Source of the DNA: Phenylobacterium sp.
GTDB taxonomy: Bacteria > Pseudomonadota > Alphaproteobacteria > Caulobacterales > Caulobacteraceae
DNA length: 44,387 bases
Direction of reading: 5' to 3'
Assembly (NCBI RefSeq): GCF_016793225.1
Contig: NZ_JAEUMN010000155.1
Location: 1-44,387, forward strand
Program-made: the position numbers and the translations under genes
Notes under the pieces: model-generated
The model's database searches: none
Seen by the model: the letters and a program-made list of their open reading frames with translations, nothing else
Told to the model about the DNA's origin: nothing
Part shown: one piece after another, positions 1-7,746 of the stretch
How the letters are laid out: the number at the start of each line of letters is the position of its first letter
How positions within the stretch are numbered: position 1 is the stretch's first letter

Positions 1-25
1 GGCTCAAAGCCGGTTGTCAAAACAC

Positions 26-40
26 CTAGTGACCACTAAG
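26..40. promoter_or_regulatory. Palindromic operator TAGTG-N2-CACTA, copy 1
   Basis: CTAGTGACCACTAAG contains perfect 5-base arms TAGTG and CACTA around a 2-base centre. It lies 43 bases upstream of the chosen ATG of the Gfo/Idh/MocA gene. The same arms occur twice in front of the TonB receptor at 5.4 kb, so this is probably the binding site of a shared regulator. The TetR protein encoded at 2.3-3.0 kb is the nearest candidate (inference). Confidence 0.55.
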
Positions 41-82
41 TGTCCGTTGGACCCGGGCCTGCCCGACGCTTCTGGAGTTCCC

Positions 83-1252
83 ATGCAGCAACGCAAACGA
101 CATCGGATCGCGGTCATCGGCCTGGGCATGCGGCTCGGGATGCTGCTGCGCGCCGCGCGCGCCGAGGGCTGGGACTTCGACCTTGCTGGCTACGTGGACC
201 CCGCGCCGGTGGGCCTGCCGCTGCTCGCGGAACAGGGCATCGAGGCGGGCGCAGCCTACCCTGACGTGCCGGCGCTGCTGGCCGACGGTCCCTTCGATCT
301 CGTGATGATCGGCTCGCCGAACCACCTTCACCTGGAGCACCTCAGGGCGAGCCTGGACCACCCGGGCATGGTCTTCATCGAGAAGCCCATCGTGCGCACC
401 GAGGCGGAGTCGTTCGAGGCGGCGCGGCTGGTGCGCGAGCGCGGCGCAGGGCGGGTGCTGGTGGGCCTTGTCGCGCGCTCGGCGCCGATCGTCTGCACGG
501 CCCTGGAGAGGCTCGACGACGGCGTGATCGGCGACATCATCTCCATCGACGCGACCGAGCACCTGCCGCCCGCGCACGGGGCCTACCTCGCCCGCAACTG
601 GCGCCGCCGCGTCGAGTGGGGCGGCTCGTACATGCTGGACAAGGTCTGCCACGACTTCGACATCCTCGGCCGGATGGTCGGCGCGCGGCCGAGCCGGGTG
701 GCCAGCTTCGGCGGCCGCCGCATCTTCACCGCCGACACCGCGAACGTGTCCCGCGACCAGGGCCCGGCGATCCTGCGCCGCCTCTCCGGCTGGAACGCGG
801 CGCCCGACATCAGCGGGGCCGACATGGACGTCACCGATCACCAGGTCGCGATCGTGGAGTACGCCAACGGCGTGCGGCTGTCCTTCCACTCGAACACCAG
901 CGCCGCCGCCCCCGAGCGCCGCTGGAACCTGATCGGCGCCCGCGGGGCGATCACGATCGACCTCGTCCAGAACACGATGGTGGTCACGCCGCTGGAGACG
1001 CGCGAGGCCATCGAGACCTTCCGCTGGCGCGGGCCGGTCGGCGACTCCCACGGGGGCGCGGACCAGGCCATGGCGCGCGACCTCGTCGCCGCGCTGGACG
1101 GTGAGCGGGCCTTCCCCGTCTCGGTGACCGACTCGCTCGTGGCCGGCCTGACGGTGATGGCGATCGACCGGGCGCTGGCCGAGAACCGCATCGTCGACTG
1201 CGCGCCGCTGTGGACCCAGCTCGACGCGGCCGAAGCGGGCCTCGCGGCGTGA
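83..1252 (+). CDS. Gfo/Idh/MocA family NAD(P)-dependent oxidoreductase
   Basis: A 389-residue soluble protein. The N-terminal Rossmann fold begins with the glycine-rich IAVIGLGMRLG stretch near residue 9. The family signature EKP is at residues 100-102, and DKVCHDFD carries the probable catalytic His190. The family oxidises or reduces sugars, inositols and related polyols with NAD(P). The frame is open upstream to position 14, but ATG 83 directly precedes the Rossmann strand and leaves the palindromic operator at 26-40 in the leader, so I chose it. The stop overlaps the GTG start of the next gene (GTGA), implying translational coupling to the BadF-type kinase. The exact substrate cannot be read from sequence. 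Shared operator sequences tie it to the TonB receptor at 3.1-5.4 kb, suggesting work on a sugar imported by that receptor. Confidence 0.88.
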   Translation: MQQRKRHRIAVIGLGMRLGMLLRAARAEGWDFDLAGYVDPAPVGLPLLAEQGIEAGAAYPDVPALLADGPFDLVMIGSPNHLHLEHLRASLDHPGMVFIEKPIVRTEAESFEAARLVRERGAGRVLVGLVARSAPIVCTALERLDDGVIGDIISIDATEHLPPAHGAYLARNWRRRVEWGGSYMLDKVCHDFDILGRMVGARPSRVASFGGRRIFTADTANVSRDQGPAILRRLSGWNAAPDISGADMDVTDHQVAIVEYANGVRLSFHSNTSAAAPERRWNLIGARGAITIDLVQNTMVVTPLETREAIETFRWRGPVGDSHGGADQAMARDLVAALDGERAFPVSVTDSLVAGLTVMAIDRALAENRIVDCAPLWTQLDAAEAGLAA

Positions 1253-2169
1253 GGACCACGCCGTCGCTGGTGATCGGCATCGACGCCGGCGCGACCAAGA
1301 CCGCGGCCGTCTCCGGCGGGCTGGACGGCGGGGTGCTGAACCGGCTGCGGACGGACCCCAGCGCGGTCGTGGGCCTGCCCGAGCCGCGGCCGCTGGCCGT
1401 GCTGCGGCGCGTGGTGGACGAGCTCGCGCCCCACAGGGCGGCGCTCGCGCACGTCGCGATCGGGCTGAGCGGCGTCGACTTTCCCGACGAGTTCCTGGAG
1501 CAGCATCGCCGGGTCGCCGCCGCGCTCGACCTGCCGGCCGAACGGCTGCTGCTGGTCAACGACAGCGTCGTCGCGCTGGCCGGCGCCGCGACGCACGAGA
1601 GGGCCACGCTGGTGCAGCACGGCACCGAGGTGACCATGGCCTGGCGCGCGCAGCTGGGCGGGGAGGCGGTGTTCGACAGCGTGGGCATCGCCGACTGCTT
1701 CGACGTTCGGCTGAAGGCCGTGCCGCTGGTGGCCCGCATGCTGGACGGCCGCCTGCCGGTCACGGCGCTCCGGGACCAGGTGCTGGCGCATTGCGGCGTC
1801 AGCGGCGAGGACTTCCCGCGCTGGATGATGCGCGATCCGCGGGCGAAGGAACGGGTCCTGCAGCTGGGCCCGGTGGTGTTTGCGGCCTGGCAGGCCGGCG
1901 ATGCGGCGGCGGCCGGCCTCGTGGCGCGGGCGGTCGACGACTACGTCGTGGCGACGGCGGCCATGGCGGCGCGGATGGGGCCCGGGCCGTTCCAGGCCTG
2001 CTTCGGCGGCGGCACGATCGCGCAGGGCGGGGCCCCGCTGATCGCCGCCATCGCCCAGCGGCTGGCCGAGGCGCGCCCGGATGCGACGCTGGCCGCGCCG
2101 GCCGCGCCCCCCGAGGACGGCGCGCTCATCCTGGCCCGGCGGGCGGCGGCGCGGACGCAGGCCGCCTAG
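1249..2169 (+). CDS. BadF/BadG/BcrA/BcrD-type ATPase, probable N-acetylhexosamine or sugar kinase
   Basis: A 306-residue ASKHA-fold kinase. The first phosphate motif DAGATKT starts at residue 12, a NDSVVALAGA segment follows near residue 105, and the C-terminus has GGGTIAQ and a GALILA segment usual for the family. Characterised soluble members include N-acetylglucosamine kinases; benzoyl-CoA-reductase subunits are longer and have different partners. I chose GTG 1249 because it overlaps the previous stop in a GTGA and starts just before the first beta strand. The stop TAG lies within the terminal CTAGAGC of the palindromic repeat at 2166-2281, so insertion of that repeat has set the C-terminus. 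Few residues appear lost, since the conserved end of the domain is present. Substrate unknown; the coupling suggests it acts on the same sugar as the upstream oxidoreductase. Confidence 0.82.
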   Translation: MRTTPSLVIGIDAGATKTAAVSGGLDGGVLNRLRTDPSAVVGLPEPRPLAVLRRVVDELAPHRAALAHVAIGLSGVDFPDEFLEQHRRVAAALDLPAERLLLVNDSVVALAGAATHERATLVQHGTEVTMAWRAQLGGEAVFDSVGIADCFDVRLKAVPLVARMLDGRLPVTALRDQVLAHCGVSGEDFPRWMMRDPRAKERVLQLGPVVFAAWQAGDAAAAGLVARAVDDYVVATAAMAARMGPGPFQACFGGGTIAQGGAPLIAAIAQRLAEARPDATLAAPAAPPEDGALILARRAAARTQAA

Positions 2170-2281
2170 AGCGCGTTCCGAAAAGTGGGAACCGGTTTTC
2201 GGATCGAAGCGCGCTCAAGGTCTTGATTCAGAGCCTCATTCTCCCGTTCAGACGGTTCCGTCTGAACGGGTGAGGCTCTAG
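2166..2281. repeat. Palindromic extragenic repeat with two hairpins and 7-bp terminal inverted repeats
   Basis: The element is bounded by CTAGAGC (2166-2172) and GCTCTAG (2275-2281). Hairpin 1 pairs GAGCGCG (2169-2175) with CGCGCTC (2210-2216) and CCGAAAA (2178-2184) with TTTTCGG (2196-2202). Hairpin 2 pairs AGAGCCTCA (2230-2238) with TGAGGCTCT (2271-2279), and a perfect 13-bp stem at 2243-2255/2258-2270 encloses two bases. The CCGAAAAGTGGGAACCGG core resembles dispersed extragenic palindromes I know from alphaproteobacterial genomes. It supplies the stop codon of the kinase gene and probably also ends its transcript. Confidence 0.8.
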
Positions 2282-2348
2282 GGGCCGTACGCGATGCCCG
2301 TCCGTCCCGGCAAAGATGCCAAAGCCGGTCTGAATCCTGGCTCAGCGC

Positions 2349-2993
2349 TCACGCCCGGATCCGGTCTTCCATGTGGCGGATGAAATAGCGCATGGCGTCG
2401 GCCATCGAGATCCGCCCGTCGCTCAGCAACCACTGCAGCCGCAGGCCGTCGAGGGTCGCCAGCATCAGCACGGCCTCGGTGTGCGGGTCGAAGTCGTTGC
2501 GGTAGACGCCCGCGGCGCGCCCGGCCTCGAACGAGCGGACCAGGCGGTTGCGGAACGTGTCGTAGCGCCGCCGGAAGTACTCGTTGAAGTCCGACGTCGT
2601 CTCCAGGTGCTCGGCCGACATCAGCACGTCGAGGGCCGTGAGCACCGGGTCGTCCTCGAGGACCTGGCCGAACTCCGCCCACGAGGCGATGTAGCTGGCG
2701 TCGGCCGTGTCCAGGTCGCCCGCCATGCGGGTTTCCTGCTCCTGATCGGTCTCCTCCAGCACCGCGAGCAGGAGCGCGTTCTTGGTCGGGAAGTGGTAGA
2801 GCAGGCCGGCGTCGGTGATGCCGATCTCCTCGGCCAGCATGGCGAGGCTCGTTCCGCGGAACCCGCGCTGCGCGAAGAGCTTGCGCGCGCCCTGCAGAAT
2901 CTCCGCGCGGCGCTTGCGCCCACGCTGCTGGCGCGTCCCGGGCGCGGCGACGCCTTCTGAGGTGGGGGGAGCGTCCGGGGATTCCTCGGTCAT
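2349..2993 (-). CDS. TetR/AcrR family transcriptional regulator
   Basis: A 214-residue regulator. The N-terminal TetR helix-turn-helix lies at about residues 25-72 (RAEILQGARKLFAQRGF, then DAGLLYHFPTKNALL) and is followed by a mostly helical ligand-binding domain with no recognisable ligand signature. The frame continues upstream to a TTG at 3029; I prefer ATG 2993. It sits downstream of the TonB receptor in the same direction but is separated from it by a strong hairpin, so it may have its own promoter. It is the closest regulator to the TAGTG-N2-CACTA operators in front of the oxidoreductase/kinase pair and the receptor, and even-centred palindromes of this size suit TetR dimers. That assignment is inference. 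Confidence 0.88.
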   Translation of the reverse strand: MTEESPDAPPTSEGVAAPGTRQQRGRKRRAEILQGARKLFAQRGFRGTSLAMLAEEIGITDAGLLYHFPTKNALLLAVLEETDQEQETRMAGDLDTADASYIASWAEFGQVLEDDPVLTALDVLMSAEHLETTSDFNEYFRRRYDTFRNRLVRSFEAGRAAGVYRNDFDPHTEAVLMLATLDGLRLQWLLSDGRISMADAMRYFIRHMEDRIRA

Positions 2994-3079
2994 CTCGAAA
3001 TCTAGCGCTGACTTCGCCTGGGATGCCAAGAGCCGGCCGCGTGGCCCGCAGGGCCTTCCATAACGTGCGTGGAGAGTGA

Positions 3080-3112
3080 GAGGCGATGGAGCCGCGACGG
3101 CTCCATCGCCTC
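3080..3112 (-). terminator. Terminator hairpin after the TonB receptor gene
   Basis: A perfect 15-bp stem (GAGGCGATGGAGCCG at 3080-3094 and its complement at 3098-3112) with a 3-base loop starts 32 bases beyond the receptor stop codon. No T-run follows on the minus strand, so it could be a weak or Rho-assisted terminator or an RNA-stabilising end. It separates the receptor from the TetR gene. Confidence 0.6.
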
Positions 3113-3143
3113 GAGTGTCCGCCCGAGGGGAGGTTCGGACGGC

Positions 3144-5393
3144 TTAGAATTCCACGTCCAACGAGGCGCCGATGGTGCGCACCGAGTTGAAGTTCCAGGA
3201 CTGCAGGATCGCCAGGGCGTCGGCCGTGACGTGCGACAGGAAGCTCGGCACGTGCTTGTCCGCGCAGTTCTTGCAGAAGACTGACACGCGGTAGCGCTCG
3301 TTGAACCGGTAGGTGAGGCTGGCCCCGAAGATGTCCACGTCGCCGAGCTTCGTCCCCGGGTCGCCGTTGGGGGAGAAGTTGACGCCGGAGCGGTGGAACC
3401 AGTTGCCCTCGACCGTCAGCGTGTTGGCGCCCACCGGGATGTCGTAGAGCGCCTGCAGGGTGGTCGTGAACTTGGGCGCATTGGCCGGCGCGAGGCCCTT
3501 CGCCTGGAACTGCCCGGCGACACAGCCCTGGGCGGCCGTCTGGCCCGGGTAGCAGGTGGTCACGAAATCCGTGAACTCGGTGTCGATCAGGCTCGCGCCG
3601 AAATTGATCGTCAGGAACTCGGTCGGACGCGCGACGGCGTCGATCTCGACGCCCTGGGAGCGCACGCCCCCGGCGTTGGCCAGGCGGAAGAGCGCGGCGA
3701 CCGGATCGTAGGTCTGGGTCTGGAAGTCGCTGAACTTGTTGTAGAAGCCCGCGACGTTCAACCGCAGCCGGCCGTCGAGCACGGTCGAGCGGACCCCGCC
3801 CTCGACGGCCTTCACCGTCTCGGGGGCGATGTAGGGATTGAAGGCCGTGGAGCCGAGGTTCTGCGGATAGGCGGGACCCTTGTAGCCGGTGGCGTAGGTC
3901 AGGTAGCCCATCACGTCCGGCGTGAACTGATACTGCCCGCCCACCTTGTAGCTGAGGTCGGTGTGGGACTCGGCGAACCGGAAGTTGCCCCGCGGACCGT
4001 AGAGGCCGGGGCCGTTCACGTAGGTCCCGAAGTCCTGCGCGATGCGCACCTTCACCTTGTCGCGGGTCACGCGGGCGCCGGCGATGAGCGTCAGCGCTTC
4101 GGTGACATGGAAGTTGACCTGGCCGAAGGCGGCCGCGCTGTCGACCGTGTTGCGCGAGTCGAAGTCGCCGCCGAAGAAGTTGGGGATGCCCGAGCCGAAG
4201 TTCGCGAACAGCTGCGTGTGGCCGTTGTTGACCGATCCGAAGTAGTAGAGGCCCACTTGGCCGTCGATGCGATCGAAGTCGAACGCGAGCCTGAGCTCCT
4301 CGGTGAACTGGCGGTTGTTCGAGCCGTTCCGGTTGGTGTTGAAGAGGTTGTTGGTCGAGTAGTCGGTGTCCAGGTTGAGCTGCAGGTCGTAGCGCCGCCA
4401 CGCCGTGATGCTCGAGAGCGTCAGCTCGGGCGACAGTTCGTGCGACACGCTGAGCGAGACGCCGTAGGTATCGACGCTGCGGAAGTTGCCCGACGCCGAG
4501 TCGATCCCGTAGCGGAGGTTCTCGGGCCCCGGCGTCGCGCCGATGCGGTTGAGCGCGGCGGCGTAAGTGCCGGCGCCCAGGGTGCGCAGCGTGCGGTCCC
4601 AGATGCCCCCGACCCCACGCTCGCGGCTGTAGTCGGCGACCGCGTAGAGGCTGGTGGCGTCGGACGGCTCCCACAGGTACTTCACCCGGCCGGCGACCCG
4701 CTTCTGGGTCTGGTCGATGTGCGAACCCGCCGGCGCCGTCACGATGGCCTTGGCGATCGGGTCCTGATGCGACCCCAGCACGTTGATGCGCAGCGCGGCG
4801 TTCTCGCCGACCGGCAGGTTGAGCGTGCCGCGCACGACCGCGCCGAAGTCGCCGCCGTCGGCCGTGTCGCGGTTGGCGTACTCCAGTCCCAGCGCGCCGC
4901 TGGTCTCGCGCAGGCGGGGCCGGTTGGTGACGACGCTGAGGAGGCCCGCCGAGGCGTTGCGGCCGAACAGCAGGCCCTGGGGCCCGCGCAGGACCTCGAT
5001 CCGCGCGATGTCGTTGAAGACCCCGTTGCTCTGGAACAGCGGCACGCCCAGGGAGACGTCGTCCACCATCACGCCCACGCTGGAGTCCACCGTCGGCAGG
5101 AAGATGTTGCTGCCGATGCCGCGCAGCGAGAAGGCGTTGTCGGTGGTGGTCTGGAAGCTCGGCGCGACCAGCTGGATCTGGTTGAGGTCGTTGAGCTTGC
5201 GGCTCTGCAGTTCCTCGCCGCCGACGGCGGTCACCGCCACGGGCACCTGCTGAAGATTCTGTTCGAGACGCTGGGCGGTGACCACCACCTCGCTCACCGT
5301 GGCTCCGCGCGCCGCCGCGTCCTGCGCCGCCGCGGGCGATGCCGCCGCGCCGACGACCGCCGCCCCGACCAGAAGCGCCAGTTTCCTGCTCAT
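3144..5393 (-). CDS. TonB-dependent receptor, probable glycan/oligosaccharide uptake
   Basis: A 749-residue outer-membrane receptor. A signal peptide with probable cleavage after the AAA near residue 23 is followed by a TonB box (VSEVVVTAQ, about 33-40), a plug domain with the VLRGPQGLLFGRNASAG motif, a 22-strand barrel region and a C-terminal aromatic ending in DVEF. A CKNC pair lies in a late barrel segment. ATG 5393 is preferred over an upstream ATG at 5423 because GGGAGGGAC lies just before it. TBDRs of this length import siderophores, vitamins or oligosaccharides. The neighbouring sugar genes and the lack of siderophore functions favour a sugar ligand (inference). Two TAGTG-N2-CACTA type operators lie upstream, so it is likely repressed until its sugar appears. 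Confidence 0.9.
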   Translation of the reverse strand: MSRKLALLVGAAVVGAAASPAAAQDAAARGATVSEVVVTAQRLEQNLQQVPVAVTAVGGEELQSRKLNDLNQIQLVAPSFQTTTDNAFSLRGIGSNIFLPTVDSSVGVMVDDVSLGVPLFQSNGVFNDIARIEVLRGPQGLLFGRNASAGLLSVVTNRPRLRETSGALGLEYANRDTADGGDFGAVVRGTLNLPVGENAALRINVLGSHQDPIAKAIVTAPAGSHIDQTQKRVAGRVKYLWEPSDATSLYAVADYSRERGVGGIWDRTLRTLGAGTYAAALNRIGATPGPENLRYGIDSASGNFRSVDTYGVSLSVSHELSPELTLSSITAWRRYDLQLNLDTDYSTNNLFNTNRNGSNNRQFTEELRLAFDFDRIDGQVGLYYFGSVNNGHTQLFANFGSGIPNFFGGDFDSRNTVDSAAAFGQVNFHVTEALTLIAGARVTRDKVKVRIAQDFGTYVNGPGLYGPRGNFRFAESHTDLSYKVGGQYQFTPDVMGYLTYATGYKGPAYPQNLGSTAFNPYIAPETVKAVEGGVRSTVLDGRLRLNVAGFYNKFSDFQTQTYDPVAALFRLANAGGVRSQGVEIDAVARPTEFLTINFGASLIDTEFTDFVTTCYPGQTAAQGCVAGQFQAKGLAPANAPKFTTTLQALYDIPVGANTLTVEGNWFHRSGVNFSPNGDPGTKLGDVDIFGASLTYRFNERYRVSVFCKNCADKHVPSFLSHVTADALAILQSWNFNSVRTIGASLDVEF

Positions 5394-5504
5394 CTTTCGT
5401 CCCTCCCGGCCCCGTGCCGACATCCCGTTCCACGCGAGGCGCGGCCGGATCGGCGGCGCGCCTCTCGAACCCGTTCCGGCCGACTCCGCGGCCTTTCAGA
5501 AATC

Positions 5505-5520
5505 CCTAGAGACCACTAGG
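5505..5520. promoter_or_regulatory. Palindromic operator, copy 2 (receptor promoter)
   Basis: CCTAGAGACCACTAGG is a 16-base palindrome with one mismatched pair, matching the copy at 26-40 in its GACCACTA half. It lies about 112 bases upstream of the receptor start codon and 36 bases centre to centre from copy 3. That spacing is close to three to four helical turns and compatible with two dimers on one face. Confidence 0.6.
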
Positions 5521-5541
5521 TAAATCGTCTGACGAAAAAAT

Positions 5542-5555
5542 CTAGTGTCCACTAA
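5542..5555. promoter_or_regulatory. Palindromic operator, copy 3 (receptor promoter)
   Basis: CTAGTGTCCACTAA has perfect TAGTG/CACTA arms around TC. With copy 2 it forms a tandem operator in the 243-base gap between the TIM-barrel gene and the TonB receptor, both on the minus strand. The gap holds no gene; the A/T-rich stretch around 5531-5541 between the operators is a likely promoter core for the receptor. Confidence 0.6.
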
Positions 5556-5636
5556 CATTTTTGCGATGAGGGCGAGGCGGCATGGCCTGCGGGGGTCCGG
5601 CCGAAGCCCGGTCGAGACCGGCGCGCAATTGGAATG

Positions 5637-6569
5637 TCAGGGGTGCGCCTGGACGGCCGCGGGGCCTGCAGTGGACGCCAGCGCCTCGTCGAACGCGTCC
5701 GACGCGATCTCCCACAGCCGCTCGGCGTCGGACCAGCGGTCGGACTCCTCGCGCAGTTCGCCGTCGGGGCCGGTCGCCAGGCGGGCGTAGTACAGCGGCG
5801 CGCGGCGGCCCTGCCACATGACGGCGGCGGGCAGGAGTTCCGCGGCGAAGGGCAGGACGTCGCCGGGCGCGGCGCCCTGGAGGAAGCCCAGGCAGCACTG
5901 GCGCCACATCTGCCGGAAGTGCCGGATGGCCTCGCGCTGCGGGTCGACGGACATCCCTACCTGGAAGCAGCCCGGATCGCCGATCCGGCCGTGGATCATC
6001 CGGACGCGCTCGAAGACGGGGCCGAGGCGGGCGAGCTTGGCGTCGAAGTCGCCGTAGGTCATCTCCAGCCCCGTGTACCAGTGGCTGAGGTCGGCGGTGA
6101 AGCGCACCTCCGGGAACCGCTCGACGAGCGACAGCGTGCGCCGCATGTCCTGCGCCAGCGTGGCCCGGTGCGTTTCGAGGTGCATCGGATGCCCGTGACG
6201 CGCGGCGGCCTCCAGCATGGCGCCCAGCAGGCGGTCGGCGTCGGCGTCGGTCTCCAGGCCGTCGCCGAGGTGAATGGTGGTGGCGTCCAGACCCAGCTCG
6301 GCGCCCCGGCGCGCGATCGGCTCGGCGTCGGCGGGCGACAGGATGCGGCCTATGCCCGTGGCCCGGAACCCGGCCGCCAGATAGGGCGCCGGATCGCGCG
6401 CCTGCACGCCCTCGACGTTCGCCGCCCTCAGCGCGGCGATCACCTCGTCCGGCTGCGGCCCGGGCCCGACGGACCAGGCGGGCAGCTCGAGGAACGTCAC
6501 GTAGTTCATGTCCTTGCGGAGCCGCGGCGCGGCGGCGCCGCCGTCGTTCAGCCGGTCGGGCGCGCTCAT
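5637..6569 (-). CDS. Sugar phosphate isomerase/epimerase-like TIM-barrel protein
   Basis: A 310-residue soluble protein of the xylose-isomerase-like TIM-barrel superfamily (AP_endonuc_2 domain). Likely metal ligands are Glu132 in LETHR, Asp160 and His163 in ADLSHW, and a late Glu. Members isomerise or epimerise ketoses and inosose-type compounds using a divalent metal; some are dehydratases. It is the last gene of the minus-strand operon, 22 bases after the XylX-like dehydratase. Its role in the pentose route is unclear because the five upstream steps are already covered. It could interconvert a second pentose or process an aldonate side product (inference). Confidence 0.78.
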   Translation of the reverse strand: MSAPDRLNDGGAAAPRLRKDMNYVTFLELPAWSVGPGPQPDEVIAALRAANVEGVQARDPAPYLAAGFRATGIGRILSPADAEPIARRGAELGLDATTIHLGDGLETDADADRLLGAMLEAAARHGHPMHLETHRATLAQDMRRTLSLVERFPEVRFTADLSHWYTGLEMTYGDFDAKLARLGPVFERVRMIHGRIGDPGCFQVGMSVDPQREAIRHFRQMWRQCCLGFLQGAAPGDVLPFAAELLPAAVMWQGRRAPLYYARLATGPDGELREESDRWSDAERLWEIASDAFDEALASTAGPAAVQAHP

Positions 6570-6591
6570 CGTGCGGCTCCCCCGGGCGCCA

Positions 6592-7746
6592 TCACAGCAG
6601 GCCGCGGCGGGCCAGCGAACGCATCAGCGCCCGGGCCCCGAACCGCCAGGGCGGCGCCCGGTCGCTGGTGGTCACCACGTTGGACAGCGCGCCCAGCTTC
6701 GCGGCGCGGATGACGACCCGGTCGCCTTCCTTGTGCGTGAAGCCGCCGCCGGGCGTGTCGCGGTCCTCCGTCGGCGCGAACAGGGTGCCCAGGAACAGCA
6801 TGAAGCCGTCCGGATACTGGTGCTCCGGGCCGCAGGTCTGGCGTACGAGTTCCAGGGGATCGCGGCTGATCCGGCGCATGGAACTGGACCCGCGCAGGAC
6901 ATAGCCGTCCTGGCCCGTCACCGTGAGCTGAAGCTCTGCGGCCCGCACGTCGTCCAGCGAGAATGTCCGGTCGAAGAGCCGCACGAAGGGGCCGATGGCG
7001 CAGGACGCGTTGTTGTCCTTGGCCTTCGACAGCAAGAGCGCGCTGCGCCCTTCGATGTCGCGCAGGTTGACGTCGTTGCCCAACGCCGCGCCCACGACGG
7101 CCCCCGCGGAAGAGCAGGCCAGCACCACCTCCGGCTCGGGGTTGTTCCACTGCGACGTGGGATGCAGGCCGACCTGGGCGCCCGCGCCGACGGCCGACAT
7201 CGGCTGGGCCTTGGTGAAGATCTCGGCGTCCGGGCCGATGCCGACCTCCAGGTACTGCGACCACAGGCCCTTGGCGATCAGGGTGGCCTTGAGCCGCGCG
7301 GCGGCCGGGGAGCCGGGCGCCACGTTCGCGATCTCGTCGCCCAACGCCTCGGCCAGGTCGGCGCGCAGCGCGGCCGCCGCCCGGGCGTCGCCGCCGGCCC
7401 GCTCCTCTATCACGCGCTCCAGCAGGCTGTGGGCGAAGGTCACGCCGGCCGCCTTGATCGCCTGCAGGTCGCAGGGCGCGAGCAGCGCGGGACGGCCGTC
7501 GAACGTGGCCGAGAGCGCGTCTTCCAGGCTGCCCAGCCGCACCCCCGGGGTCGCGGCGACCTGGGCCGCGGGATCGGGCATCTCGAACAGATCGCTAAGC
7601 GTCGGCGCCAGCGCGGAGAGGTCGAAGAGCCCGTCGTCGCGCACCGCCACCGGGCGGGGCCCCGGCGCATCGCCGTCCATCCAGATGCGGCCGACCAGCG
7701 TGCCGGCGCAGCCGTCGTCAGGGAGGATGTCCTTGGCGCGGATCAA
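6592..7746 (-). CDS. xylX: 2-keto-3-deoxypentonate dehydratase (XylX-like, fumarylacetoacetate hydrolase fold)
   Basis: A 384-residue FAH-fold enzyme. Long stretches match my memory of Caulobacter XylX: the TLVGRIW start, LWSQYLEVGIGPDAEIF, WNNPEPEVVL, ALGNDVNLRDIEGRSALLLS, HQYPDGF and the RGLL end. XylX dehydrates 2-keto-3-deoxy-D-xylonate to 2-oxoglutarate semialdehyde. The same compound arises from D-arabinonate, because C2 and C3 lose their stereochemistry. The start is a TTG that overlaps the stop of the lactonase gene (TTGA). No ATG lies before the conserved GRIW strand, so the rare start is well supported. The aldehyde dehydrogenase at 11.7 kb would take its product. A shorter FAH-fold hydrolase acting on 2,4-diketo acids is the alternative but is normally about 100 residues smaller. 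Confidence 0.85.
   Translation of the reverse strand: MIRAKDILPDDGCAGTLVGRIWMDGDAPGPRPVAVRDDGLFDLSALAPTLSDLFEMPDPAAQVAATPGVRLGSLEDALSATFDGRPALLAPCDLQAIKAAGVTFAHSLLERVIEERAGGDARAAAALRADLAEALGDEIANVAPGSPAAARLKATLIAKGLWSQYLEVGIGPDAEIFTKAQPMSAVGAGAQVGLHPTSQWNNPEPEVVLACSSAGAVVGAALGNDVNLRDIEGRSALLLSKAKDNNASCAIGPFVRLFDRTFSLDDVRAAELQLTVTGQDGYVLRGSSSMRRISRDPLELVRQTCGPEHQYPDGFMLFLGTLFAPTEDRDTPGGGFTHKEGDRVVIRAAKLGALSNVVTTSDRAPPWRFGARALMRSLARRGLL

Noticed and set aside
2278-5433. Very long open frame (over 1000 codons) opposite/alternative to the TetR and TonB receptor genes
   Set aside because: Arg/Gly/Pro/Ala-rich composition typical of a shadow frame in GC-rich DNA; the receptor and TetR frames have clear domains.
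3393-5519. 708-codon open frame on the plus strand across the receptor gene
   Set aside because: Antisense shadow with low-complexity composition and no domain or ribosome site.
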